64,000 nucleotides of DNA, taken from NCBI RefSeq assembly GCF_004403985.1, contig NZ_SOHL01000003.1, forward strand, positions 428,454 through 492,453, in the 5' to 3' direction. The DNA comes from Cryobacterium gelidum (lineage in GTDB: Bacteria; Actinomycetota; Actinomycetes; Actinomycetales; Microbacteriaceae). The translations under genes and the position numbers were made by a program. The notes below the pieces were generated by a model, which had not been told where the DNA came from, ran no database searches, and saw nothing but the letters and a program-made list of their open reading frames with translations. Positions 1 through 8,239 of the stretch are shown here, piece by piece (position 1 is the stretch's first letter; each line of letters begins with the position of its first letter).

Positions 1-1
1 C

Positions 2-859
2 GGGCTCTACCCGCTGCGCGCCGACGTCACCCCCGAGCTCCGCGGCATCATGGACACCCTGTTCGACACCTACCTGTCGGCACGGTCGACCACACCCAGG
101 TTTCTGCCAACCGAACTGCTCAACGGCGAGCCTGATGCCGATACGCAAGCCCGCATCGACGCGGGCGAGAGCATCTCCAACGCTGAACCTTTCAGTGCCG
201 ACCCGTTCACGGGCGACGCCAGATTCGACGGCGACCGTCGCACCGGCGGGGAGAAACGCGCCGACATCCTCCGCACCATCTTCGAATCCGCCGCCCGCGA
301 CCCCCACACCCCCACCATGGGCGGCGCCGCCCCCACCGTCACGGTGCACATCAACGCGGTCGACCTCGAACGCGGCCGCGGCGTCGGCTGGATCGACGGC
401 ATCGACGCCCCCCTCAGCTTCCGCCGCGTGAGCGAACTCATCTGCGCCGGTGGGTATCAACAAGTACTGCTCGGCGACGACGGCAACGTGCTCTACCTCG
501 GCAACACCATCCGCTGCTTCACCCCCAAGCAACGCGCGGCGATCGCCGCCCGCGATGAGGGGTGCATCATTCCCGGCTGCACCATCCCGGCCCGCTGGTG
601 TGAGGTGCACCACGTCACCCCCTGGCAGCAGAACGGACCCACCAACATCGACAACGGCACCCTTTTATGCTGGTACCACCACCACACCATCGACACGAGT
701 GGGTGGAAGATCCGCATGGTCAACGGCCGACCCCAGATACGCGGGCCACTGCTCTGGGACCCGACCCAAACCTGGCGACCCGCCCGCACCCACCGCGCCA
801 ACACCCCCAGCCCCGAACCACCCTGGCGCACCCAGGCTTCGAGGGGTGAATCTGTGTAA
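2..859 (+). CDS. DUF222/HNH endonuclease domain protein, C-terminal part (5' end outside window)
   Basis: The reading frame is open to the left edge, and translation before the first ATG (position 50) gives a DUF222-like stretch ending in ...TPELRGIMDT, so the gene starts outside the window. The C-terminal half carries an HNH nuclease motif: CIIPGC, then CEVHHVTPW, then N and LCWYHHHTID, with the cysteine pairs that usually bind a structural metal. Such DUF222-HNH proteins occur in many copies in Microbacteriaceae and are associated with mobile or repeated DNA, but their biological role is unclear. The Pro/Thr-rich tail after the HNH domain is normal for the family. Nuclease activity is inferred from the motif only. 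Confidence 0.85.
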   Translation, partial: GLYPLRADVTPELRGIMDTLFDTYLSARSTTPRFLPTELLNGEPDADTQARIDAGESISNAEPFSADPFTGDARFDGDRRTGGEKRADILRTIFESAARDPHTPTMGGAAPTVTVHINAVDLERGRGVGWIDGIDAPLSFRRVSELICAGGYQQVLLGDDGNVLYLGNTIRCFTPKQRAAIAARDEGCIIPGCTIPARWCEVHHVTPWQQNGPTNIDNGTLLCWYHHHTIDTSGWKIRMVNGRPQIRGPLLWDPTQTWRPARTHRANTPSPEPPWRTQASRGESV

Positions 860-880
860 CCGATGCTGCTGAAATCGGCG

Positions 881-1327
881 CTAGTGAAACACCGCCCGGG
901 ATACCACCGTCACCTCGAGCGGTACACCATCAGGGACCACGAGGGTGAGCACGGGCGGGCGCCACCACGAGCGCAACGTCACCGACGCACTCTGCCCATC
1001 TGCTGATGCCGCACTCGTCACGGCGAGCGCCTCGAACGAGTCGTGCGGAACGAGGCGCAGGTACTCGTCCACTGCCGCTGAGACCGCGTCCGATCGCAAT
1101 TGTGGCCGAGGTCCAACGATGCCGAGCTGGACCGCATCGAGGGTGAACGCTTCAGACCCGGCGAGCGACGCCCCGTCGGCGAGGCTCAGCAACCGTTTGT
1201 GTTCGAGATAGAGCGACGTCGCAGACAGGGCTACGAGCACCAGGCTCAAGGCCAGAAAGCCATAGAAAATAGTGAGCAGCAATGTGGACCCGTCTTCGTT
1301 CGACGAGTGCGAAAAGCGCATGGTCAT
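881..1327 (-). CDS. TadG/TadE-like pilus-associated membrane protein
   Basis: A 148-residue protein beginning MTMRFSHSS. The ATG at 1327 overlaps the upstream stop codon as ATGA, which selects this start over a longer reading frame. One hydrophobic segment near residues 15-38 (TLLLTIFYGFLALSLVLVALS) follows a short polar N-terminus with an acidic residue and Gly (NEDGS), the class III prepilin/pseudopilin arrangement. The rest is probably extracytoplasmic. It is the last gene of the Tad-like operon, so a minor pseudopilin or assembly role is inferred. It resembles the Rv3655c-type small proteins at the end of actinobacterial tad loci. Confidence 0.65.
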   Translation of the reverse strand: MTMRFSHSSNEDGSTLLLTIFYGFLALSLVLVALSATSLYLEHKRLLSLADGASLAGSEAFTLDAVQLGIVGPRPQLRSDAVSAAVDEYLRLVPHDSFEALAVTSAASADGQSASVTLRSWWRPPVLTLVVPDGVPLEVTVVSRAVFH

Positions 1328-1827
1328 CCGAGCTCTCCAAACCGGGACACGATCTGCGTCGACGACGCCGTCATCGGCACACTCGCGTTCTGCTTCAGCG
1401 CGAGCAGGTCGGGTACCAGCGGAAGTGAAATGCCAATGCGCACGGTGACCGTCACGAGCCCCTGGCGGATCAGACAGCGACTCGCAGCACCAGCGCACTC
1501 GATCTGCACCTCGGCATCGCCCGGGTCCAGACCGTAGTCCTCGAGCGCGAACGCGACGGCCCGGCGAGCCCGCACCGTGGCTGTGACCTCATCCGGGGAC
1601 TGCACGTATACCCGGGCCGCCTGCCGCGCGGCGCCCTCCACCGCGAGTGCACCGCCCTGCAAGGCCGACAGCGCGAGCACCAGGTAGACCAGTGGAACCA
1701 GCAGAATCATGCCCGCCGTGATGAACTCGAGCGACGCCGAGCCAGCCTCCCCATCGCGCAGCCCGGCGCGAGCGCTGCCCCTACCCCAGCGATTCGACCG
1801 CAGCATGAGCGACCACCTCCAACCCAC
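1324..1827 (-). CDS. TadE-like pseudopilin
   Basis: A 167-residue protein, or 160 if translation begins at the internal ATG at 1806. After a basic leader (RSNRWGRGSARAGLRDGEAG) comes SASLEFITAGMILLVPLVYLV: a Gly/Ser cleavage region, a Glu five residues into the hydrophobic stretch, and one membrane helix, as in TadE proteins. Two cysteines around residues 130-137 could form a disulfide outside the cell. It overlaps the preceding pseudopilin gene (ending 1781) and the next one by ATGA, so translation is probably coupled. Predicted minor pilin of the Tad apparatus; the exact TadE versus TadF identity is not resolvable by eye. Confidence 0.7.
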   Translation of the reverse strand: MGWRWSLMLRSNRWGRGSARAGLRDGEAGSASLEFITAGMILLVPLVYLVLALSALQGGALAVEGAARQAARVYVQSPDEVTATVRARRAVAFALEDYGLDPGDAEVQIECAGAASRCLIRQGLVTVTVRIGISLPLVPDLLALKQNASVPMTASSTQIVSRFGELG

Positions 1828-2212
1828 GCGGGGCGCCGAGCAACCCCATGAGCGGCAGCGGCGCGATCACCCGCACTTCAACGGTGGTGTACCCGGAACT
1901 CACGCCGTATTTCGCCACGACATCGGTGGCGTAGGTCATTCCAATGGCCGTCGTGATGAGATCGCGCGTGCGTTGGGCTCCCGCGAGCAAGCTGCTGTCC
2001 GCCAGCGCGGCATAGCGTGCGCCCTCGGCGGCGGCGTCGAGCACGGTATTGCGAATGTGCAGTGCGAGGGCCAGCTGCATGACCATGAGCGTCAGAAAGG
2101 TCAGCAGCGACACCACCATGACAAATTCGGCCACAGCGGAACCCGACTCGTCTCGGAGCCTGTTCGGGCGCAGCCAGTTGCGGTGTCGCATCCGCTTGCA
2201 GCTCTCGTACAT
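1781..2212 (-). CDS. TadE family pilus assembly protein
   Basis: A 143-residue protein with a basic leader, then DESGSAVAEFVMVVSLLTFLTLMVMQLALAL: the prepilin-like Gly/Ser junction, the conserved Glu (AEF) and one membrane helix. HIRNTVLDAAAEGARYAA directly after the helix is the most typical TadE family signature. The C-terminal part, with no further membrane segments, should lie outside. It sits 9 bp downstream of the Flp-like pilin gene and overlaps the next pseudopilin by 47 bp. Predicted minor pilin or adaptor of the Tad machine. Confidence 0.75.
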   Translation of the reverse strand: MYESCKRMRHRNWLRPNRLRDESGSAVAEFVMVVSLLTFLTLMVMQLALALHIRNTVLDAAAEGARYAALADSSLLAGAQRTRDLITTAIGMTYATDVVAKYGVSSGYTTVEVRVIAPLPLMGLLGAPRGLEVVAHAAVESLG

Positions 2213-2221
2213 GCCGCCCGG

Positions 2222-2398
2222 TCAGAAACTGCTGACGCGATCCATGGCCTGCTGGAACACTCCGCTGAGGGCGGGGCCCGCGAGTCCCCAGATAATCAAA
2301 ACCAGACCGGCCGTCATCAGCGTGATCAGCACCCAACCGGGGACGTCACCCGTTTCATCGCGGACCAGACTGCGGAGGCGGAGCGTGAATCCGTTCAT
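2222..2398 (-). CDS. Small Flp-like pilin (58 aa)
   Basis: The likely start is the ATG at 2398, preceded by an AAAGGGA ribosome site; the open frame extends upstream only through repeat-derived sequence. The 58-residue product has a charged leader (LRSLVRDETGDVPG) and one hydrophobic helix (WVLITLMTAGLVLIIWGLAG), then a short tail. Size, layout and position after TadC match the major Flp-type pilin slot of actinobacterial tad loci. A typical Flp Glu-Tyr pair after the processing Gly is absent: it reads DVPGWV where EY might be expected, so peptidase processing is uncertain. Confidence 0.65.
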   Translation of the reverse strand: MNGFTLRLRSLVRDETGDVPGWVLITLMTAGLVLIIWGLAGPALSGVFQQAMDRVSSF

Positions 2399-2451
2399 GG
2401 CATTCCCTTTTCTCGTGAGCTTGAGCGCGGACGGTGCGAAGGCAGTACAGC

Positions 2452-2490
2452 GGTGCAGTGGTGCAGTGGTGCGGTGGTGCGGTGGTGCGT
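2452..2490. repeat. 8-bp tandem repeat between tadC and the pilin gene
   Basis: Five consecutive near-identical copies of an 8-bp unit: GGTGCAGT twice, GGTGCGGT twice, then a partial GGTGCG. The array starts at the tadC stop codon and fills much of the 91-bp gap before the pilin gene. Its length could change by slipped-strand replication. Confidence 0.85.
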
Positions 2491-3422
2491 CAGAACCCGG
2501 CCTGAAGCACAACGAGCCCTGGAAAAACAGCGAACAGTACGGTCATCGGCAGAATCAAAAAGACCAATGGCACGAGCATCGCGACTTCTTTCTTGCCGGC
2601 CAGCTCGAGCAGCGTGCGCTTGGTCTGGTCGCGGGAATCCTGCGCTTGCGCCCGCAACACCTCGGCCAGCGGCGACCCCCGATCCAGTGCGCCCGTGACC
2701 TGGTCCACAAACCGGGTCACCTCCGGCAACTGGATACTCCGCGACAGGGCCTGCAACGCCGATGCGATCGGAACCCCGGTATGCACCTCCGCGACCACCC
2801 CGGCGAATTCTCGCGATAACTCCCCCGAACTCGTCCGCGATACGCGTCGGATGGAGTCCAGGATGCCTTCTCCGGCCGATAGGGACAAGGTGAGGAATTC
2901 GAGGACGGTCGGCAGTTCGCTTCGCATGCGTGCCAGCCGGGCGGTGGCTGCACGCTGGAGCAGCCAATCCCGCAGCATGGCGCCCCCGACCGCGGCCACG
3001 AACGGCACGGACAGACGTGCAGGCAGTAACAGCTCGGATAGGGCGACGATGGTGATCACTGTTCCGGCGGCAAAGGCCAGCAACGCCCAGACGAGCTGCA
3101 CGGAGCGAAACTCCTCGACCGTCTTCACCGACCCGGCCTGGTGCAGACGACGCGCAATGGTGTCGCTGCCACCGAGCAGACTCGACAGCCCGCGGGTGAG
3201 CGCACCGAACATCGGCGCGAATAGGCCGCCCAGCACGGGAATCGGATTCACCGTTCGCCGGGCGACGATGCGGCGCGCTTCCGGGGAAATGTCAAGGATG
3301 TAGGGCACCACCCGGTCGATCAGGCGGGGCCGGGTCAGCCGCGGTGTCAAGCTCACGAGCGACCACAACCCCACGCCGAGGCCACTTCCGCACAACACGG
3401 CCCAGCCCAACGCGGCGCTCAT
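2490..3422 (-). CDS. Type II secretion F-domain protein, TadC-like
   Basis: A 310-residue inner-membrane protein from the ATG at 3422 (MSAALGWAVL); the open frame extends further upstream, but that part looks non-coding. It has an N-terminal helix, two central helices around residues 115-160, a cytoplasmic T2SSF helical domain with LPTVLEFLTLSLSAGEG and ALDRGSPLAEVLRAQA, and a C-terminal helix (VPLVFLILPMTVLFAVFPGL). This is the TadC pattern: a platform protein that works with TadB and the CpaF ATPase to assemble the pilus. It lies 91 bp after tadB on the same strand. Confidence 0.8.
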   Translation of the reverse strand: MSAALGWAVLCGSGLGVGLWSLVSLTPRLTRPRLIDRVVPYILDISPEARRIVARRTVNPIPVLGGLFAPMFGALTRGLSSLLGGSDTIARRLHQAGSVKTVEEFRSVQLVWALLAFAAGTVITIVALSELLLPARLSVPFVAAVGGAMLRDWLLQRAATARLARMRSELPTVLEFLTLSLSAGEGILDSIRRVSRTSSGELSREFAGVVAEVHTGVPIASALQALSRSIQLPEVTRFVDQVTGALDRGSPLAEVLRAQAQDSRDQTKRTLLELAGKKEVAMLVPLVFLILPMTVLFAVFPGLVVLQAGF

Positions 3423-3513
3423 CGGTCCCACGACTTCAGAACACTCATGGGGGTCATGCGTGAATAGTGACGCATAGCGACGAAACACGTCAGAGTTATG
3501 CACAGGTTGATGT

Positions 3514-4371
3514 CTAGGCGAACCATCGGCGTTCCTCCGGCAGACGACCCAAGGCAATCATGACGCGATAGGCAACGATCGACAGGGCCAGGCCGCTCGC
3601 GATCACGACGACGCCGGCCGGCGAGTTGTAGGCAATGGCGGCTTCCGGCCGGGAGGCGAGTAGAATCAGGATGATCCACGGCGCCGCAACGCCCAGCCGG
3701 GCCGCGTTCACCACCCACGACTGGCGGGCTTCCACTTCGAGCCGCACCGCGGCATCCTGTCGCAGCCAGGCAGCGAGGCTGCGCAGCACGATCGTGAGAT
3801 CGCTCCCGCCGACCTCCCGTGCCATCCGCAAGGTCTCCAGAATACGATCGGAGACCGGGTCGGCGAGGGATCGTTTAAGCTCGTCGACGCAATAGCTGAA
3901 ATTGCCGGTGGCGCGGTATTCACGCTCGAACTGCGCGAACGCGATGCGGGTCGCGGGCGGCCCGGCCTGGGCGAGGCTGCTCACGCTGTCTGGCAACGCC
4001 AGCCCGGAGCGGAGCGCCGACACCAGATGGTCGACAACGTCGGGCCACACCGTGCGATTAGCCCGGCGCCGCGCCGCAGCCCGCCACGACACGATCAACC
4101 ACGGCAGCAGCAGCCCGGCCAGGCCGGCGACAGCGCTGAGCGCGAGCACCGCGAAGATTCCGTGCACGAGGGCAGCGGATGCCACACCCACGATCGCCGA
4201 CAGCGCCAGGAACGCCGGCACTGGCACCGACCGCAGCCCGCCCTGAACCAGGCGCACCCGCATCCGCGCACCCACGCGCGTACGCTCGGCAACGGACCCG
4301 GCCGGCCAGAGGAATGGTGCAAGTACCAGCACGAGTCCGCTGCCAAGCAGGCACCCCAGCACGAGCGTCAT
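3514..4371 (-). CDS. Type II secretion F-domain protein, TadB-like
   Basis: A 285-residue membrane protein. The ATG at 4371 overlaps the cpaF stop as ATGA. Two N-terminal hydrophobic segments, a pair of helices around residues 55-95, a T2SSF domain (WPDVVDHLVSALRSGLALPDSV ... LRMAREVGGSDLTIVLRSLA) and two C-terminal helices give the TadB layout. It should form the inner-membrane platform with TadC, driven by the adjacent ATPase. The F-domain Gly/Ser-rich turns are present and no key segment appears missing. Confidence 0.8.
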   Translation of the reverse strand: MTLVLGCLLGSGLVLVLAPFLWPAGSVAERTRVGARMRVRLVQGGLRSVPVPAFLALSAIVGVASAALVHGIFAVLALSAVAGLAGLLLPWLIVSWRAAARRRANRTVWPDVVDHLVSALRSGLALPDSVSSLAQAGPPATRIAFAQFEREYRATGNFSYCVDELKRSLADPVSDRILETLRMAREVGGSDLTIVLRSLAAWLRQDAAVRLEVEARQSWVVNAARLGVAAPWIILILLASRPEAAIAYNSPAGVVVIASGLALSIVAYRVMIALGRLPEERRWFA

Positions 4372-5600
4372 GCGGCCCCCTGCCGCAACACCTGCGCCGG
4401 GTCGACGCCGGCAGCTCGAAACTTGGCGAGCTTGGTAGGGTGCGAACCGGTTGGTTCGAGGTGTCCGTGCGGGGAGAGAAACAGCGGGCTCGCCTCGATG
4501 GTCGAGCCTGCCAGCTGGCCGCTCGGCGCGATGATTTCGGTGACCCGTCGGCGGCCATGCCGATCGATCTCGCAGTGCACCACAATGTCGATGCAGCCCG
4601 CCACGGTCGGCAGCACGAACGACGAGTCAATATTGCGGCCGGCAAGCAGCGGCAGGGTCGAGAGTTTCGCGAGCGCATCCCGTGCACTATTGGCATGAAT
4701 CGAACACATGCCGGGCAGTCCACTATTCAGCGCAATCAGCAGGTCGAGACTTTCCGCCTCGCGAACCTCGCCGACCACCAGCCGGTCGGGACGCATCCTC
4801 AGCGACTCCTTGATCAGCCGGCGCAGGGTGATCTCCCCGGTCCCCTCCAGGCTTGGCTGTCGGCACTGCATCGCGACCACGTCGCGGGCCGACAGGTCCA
4901 GTTCGAAAGTCTCCTCCACGGTCACGATGCGTTCGCCCGGACGCGTGGATGAGAGCAGAGCGTTCAGCATCGTCGTTTTGCCGGTCTGAGTGGCGCCGGA
5001 CACCAGAATGTTCTGCCCGCCGAGTACGCAGATTCGCAGAAAATCGGCGGCCTGCTGGGTGAGCGCGCCGAGCCCGACCAGTTGGTTGAGCTCGCGGATG
5101 CGTCGAGTGAATTTGCGAATGTTCACCGCCCAGTGCTTGCGCGTGATATCCGGAATCACCACGTGCAGCCGGGAACCATCCGGCAACGAGGCATCGACGA
5201 ACGGTGACGAGAGGTCGACCCGGCGACCGGAGGCCTGCAACATCCGCTCGACCAGATCGCGCACGTCTTGCTCTCTGAGCAGCAGCGTCGTCAGCTCGGG
5301 AACCCCGTCGCGCGCCACGAACACCCGGGCTGGGCCATTGATCCAGATCTCCTCGATGTCGGGGTCGTCAAGAAAAGGCTGCAGCACGCCGAAACCGGTG
5401 AGCGCCGCCACAACCTCGCGGGTGGCCTGGTGCTCGTCGGCGATCATCGGCGCGAACCCGCCGAGCGCCCGCTCGCTGTAACGACGCAGTTCGTCGCGCA
5501 CATACTGCTCCACCAACGCGTTGTTGGCTGACAGGTCAACGCCCTCGCGGCGCACCCGTAGTCGAACTTGCTCTGTAATGATACGAACGGCTTCGGTCAT
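4368..5600 (-). CDS. CpaF/TadA family pilus-assembly ATPase
   Basis: A 410-residue secretion ATPase of the PulE/VirB11 superfamily, full length for CpaF. Visible motifs: an N-terminal domain with DDPDIEEIWINGPARVFV (typical CpaF), Walker A GATQTGKTT at residues 202-210, an Asp box with VTVEETFEL, and LRMRPDRLVVGEVRE followed by the His box (GMCSIHANS). It would power assembly of the Flp-type pilus from the cytoplasmic face. First gene of the minus-strand Tad operon. No TadZ/CpaE-like gene lies upstream in this window, where actinobacterial loci often carry one. Confidence 0.9.
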   Translation of the reverse strand: MTEAVRIITEQVRLRVRREGVDLSANNALVEQYVRDELRRYSERALGGFAPMIADEHQATREVVAALTGFGVLQPFLDDPDIEEIWINGPARVFVARDGVPELTTLLLREQDVRDLVERMLQASGRRVDLSSPFVDASLPDGSRLHVVIPDITRKHWAVNIRKFTRRIRELNQLVGLGALTQQAADFLRICVLGGQNILVSGATQTGKTTMLNALLSSTRPGERIVTVEETFELDLSARDVVAMQCRQPSLEGTGEITLRRLIKESLRMRPDRLVVGEVREAESLDLLIALNSGLPGMCSIHANSARDALAKLSTLPLLAGRNIDSSFVLPTVAGCIDIVVHCEIDRHGRRRVTEIIAPSGQLAGSTIEASPLFLSPHGHLEPTGSHPTKLAKFRAAGVDPAQVLRQGAA

Positions 5601-5774
5601 CCCCGAATGATGGCCTCATTCACAGTTCTTTGTGCAAGTTCTCCACAGGGCTTGTTTTTCGGTGCCCTGAACAGCAAAAATGGCGGCGGCGGATGCCTCG
5701 GCATCCGTCGCGGCCATCCGTGCCCGACCCGGCTCGCCCGACCGACCCAGCCTGCCAGCCCGCCCGACCCAACG

Positions 5775-6584
5775 TCAGCGGGCCGACCAGCCGCCGTCCA
5801 TCGTGTAGCTCGACCCGGTGACCATAGCGGCGTCGTCGGAGGCGAGCCAGGCCACGAGCGACCCCACCTCGTCCGGTTCGACCAGACGCTTGATCGCGCT
5901 CTCGGTGAGCATGATCTTGCTCAGTACCTCAGCCTCCGGAATTCCGTGCACGAGCGCCTGGTCGGTGATCTGCTTTTCGACCAGGGGCGTTCGCACATAA
6001 CCGGGAGCCACACAATTGCTCGTGACGCCGTGGATTCCCCCTTCGAGAGCGGTGACCTTGGACAGGCCTTCCAGTCCATGTTTGGCCGCCACGTAGGCGC
6101 TCTTGAACGGTGAGGCGCGAATGCCGTGCACCGACGACACGTTGACGATGCGCCCAAAATTAGCCGCATACATCTGCGGTAGCACTGCCCGAATCAGCAG
6201 GAACGGCGCCTCCAACATCAGCGTGAGGATGTTATGAAAATCGGTCGGCTTGAAGTCCTGGATCGGGTTGATCCGCTGAATTCCTGCGTTATTGACCAGA
6301 ATGTCGACGCCGTCCAGCGCGAGTCGGAGGGCATCGTCGGTGAGGGTATCGGTGTCCATGAGGTTGACGGTCCAGACTGATCCCCCGATCTCCTCCGCCA
6401 GGGCGGTGGCACCGGCCGTGTCGATGTCGGCGACGACGACATGCGCGCCACGGGCGGCGAGCGCCCGCACCACGGCGGCGCCGATTCCGCTCGCTCCGCC
6501 GGTGACGAGGGCTCGACGCCCGGCGAGGGGCTGTTCGCTGGTGCGCACAGGCGTGTCGCCAACGGCGTCGGTGAGATCAGTCAT
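5775..6584 (-). CDS. 3-hydroxybutyrate dehydrogenase (SDR family)
   Basis: A 269-residue short-chain dehydrogenase from the ATG at 6584, preceded by AAAGGAAC; the upstream extension in frame is rejected. Motifs: TGGASGIG for the cofactor, NNAGIQ, catalytic Ser in VNVSSVHG and YVAAK. The substrate-specific segment SPFKSAYVAAKHG, then PGYVRTPLVEKQI and HGIPEAEVL, is characteristic of D-3-hydroxybutyrate dehydrogenases, which interconvert 3-hydroxybutyrate and acetoacetate with NAD. The gene follows an MHS-type carboxylate transporter, suggesting uptake and oxidation of an external hydroxy acid, or use of storage polymer breakdown products. Confidence 0.85.
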   Translation of the reverse strand: MTDLTDAVGDTPVRTSEQPLAGRRALVTGGASGIGAAVVRALAARGAHVVVADIDTAGATALAEEIGGSVWTVNLMDTDTLTDDALRLALDGVDILVNNAGIQRINPIQDFKPTDFHNILTLMLEAPFLLIRAVLPQMYAANFGRIVNVSSVHGIRASPFKSAYVAAKHGLEGLSKVTALEGGIHGVTSNCVAPGYVRTPLVEKQITDQALVHGIPEAEVLSKIMLTESAIKRLVEPDEVGSLVAWLASDDAAMVTGSSYTMDGGWSAR

Positions 6585-6675
6585 GTTGTTCCTTTGATTG
6601 CGCGCTTGTTGCACGAGCAGGGCGGTGGGAGGCGGGGCACCAACGGCACCGCCTTGCCCCGACAGATCGAGCCGG

Positions 6676-8082
6676 TCAGTTCTTCTGGGTGACGGGCTCG
6701 AGCCCATGCTTGCGCGCATCCACGGCGTCGACCTCGCGCAGCGATACTCCCTTGGTTTCCTTGAGGGTGACCACAGCGACCGCTGTGATCGCGCAGGCGA
6801 TCATGATGTAGATCGCGACGGGCACCCAGGTGCCGTATTCCTGCAGTAGTGCGGCGGCGATGATCGGCGCCATCGACCCGGCCAGGATCGAGGTGACCTG
6901 GTAACCGAGCGACACACCCGAGTACCGCATGCGAGTCGGGAACATCTCGCTCATGATGGCGGGCTGGCCCGCGTACATCAGGGCGTGGAAGCACAACCCG
7001 ACCGTGACGGCCAGGATGATGAGCACAGGGTTCAGGGTGTCAAACATGGGGAAGGCAAAGAACGCCCAGGTAGCACCGAGCACGGCGCCGGCCAGATACA
7101 CGGGCTTGCGCCCCACGCGGTCCGAGAGACGACCGACCTGCGGAATCACGATGAAGTGCACGACATGCGCGATCAGCAGAGCAATCAACAGCTGGCCGGT
7201 GTCGTACTCGTGCACCGTTTTCAGGTAGACGATCGAGAAGCTCACGATGATGTAGTACAAAATGTTCTCGGCAAAACGCAGTCCCATAGCTCCGAGGATG
7301 CCCTTGGGGTACTTGCGCACAACCTCGAGCACCCCGTAATTGACAGCCTTCTCGGCCTCGACCTGCGCGCGAGCCTCGAGAAAGATCGGGGCTTCACTGA
7401 CGTGGGTACGAATGTAGTAACCGATCACGACGATGATTGCGGACAGCCAGAACGCCACGCGCCAGCCCCAGCTGAGGAACTGCTCGGGCGGGAGAATCCA
7501 GGTCATGGTGAGTAGTACGAGTGTGGCGAGTAAGTTGCCCACCGGAACAGCGGCCTGCGGCCAGCTCGACCAGAAGCCACGGGACTGGTTCGGGCTGTGC
7601 TCGGCAACGAGAAGAACAGCGCCGCCCCACTCACCACCGACGGCGAAACCCTGAATGAAGCGCAGGGCCACAAGGAGCGCCGGTGCCCAGTAGCCGATGG
7701 TGTCGAAACCGGGCAGGCAGCCCATCAGGAAGGTGGCTGCCCCGACCATGATGATTGTCACCTGCAGGGTGTGCTTGCGGCCGAGCTTGTCGCCGATCTG
7801 ACCGAACACGATGCCACCGAGCGGCCGGGCGATGAACCCCACCGCATACGTGAGGAAGGCGGCAATGATGCCGTCAAGCTCACTGCCAGCGTTCGGAAAG
7901 AAGACCGTGCCGAAGACCAGGCTCGCGGCGGTGGCGTACAAGAAGAACTCGTACCATTCCACGACCGTGCCCACCATGGAAGCGGCGACAATCTTCTTTA
8001 AACCTGATTTTTCGGTTTCGCTTCCGGCGAGGCGCGTGGCCGTGCCGGAATCGGCAGCCCCAACGCGTTGATTGACACTCAT
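6676..8082 (-). CDS. MHS-family MFS transporter (carboxylate/osmolyte:H+ symporter)
   Basis: A 468-residue, twelve-helix major facilitator. The start at 8082 has a strong AAAGGAG site. Signature segments: MVGTVVEWYEFFLY in helix 1, GQIGDKLGRK in loop 2-3, RFIQGFAVGGEWGGA in helix 4, LSDRVGRKP in loop 8-9 and SEMFPTRMRYSG, all typical of the metabolite:H+ symporter branch (ShiA, KgtP, ProP-like). The substrate is not readable from sequence. The 3-hydroxybutyrate dehydrogenase 91 bp downstream makes a hydroxy or keto acid plausible. Divergent from the LysR gene, which is a likely regulator. Confidence 0.85.
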   Translation of the reverse strand: MSVNQRVGAADSGTATRLAGSETEKSGLKKIVAASMVGTVVEWYEFFLYATAASLVFGTVFFPNAGSELDGIIAAFLTYAVGFIARPLGGIVFGQIGDKLGRKHTLQVTIIMVGAATFLMGCLPGFDTIGYWAPALLVALRFIQGFAVGGEWGGAVLLVAEHSPNQSRGFWSSWPQAAVPVGNLLATLVLLTMTWILPPEQFLSWGWRVAFWLSAIIVVIGYYIRTHVSEAPIFLEARAQVEAEKAVNYGVLEVVRKYPKGILGAMGLRFAENILYYIIVSFSIVYLKTVHEYDTGQLLIALLIAHVVHFIVIPQVGRLSDRVGRKPVYLAGAVLGATWAFFAFPMFDTLNPVLIILAVTVGLCFHALMYAGQPAIMSEMFPTRMRYSGVSLGYQVTSILAGSMAPIIAAALLQEYGTWVPVAIYIMIACAITAVAVVTLKETKGVSLREVDAVDARKHGLEPVTQKN

Positions 8083-8239
8083 TGTCTATCTCCTTTGTGT
8101 CGTCGATGACACGTCGTTGGCCTGAGTACTAGGGAAAAGCTTGGTCGTCTCTAGAGAAACACGACCTGATTGAGTATTCCCGCACGACGAACGGGCAACA
8201 AGAACCAAAACGACAGAGCACGTGTGCATAATTGCAGAT

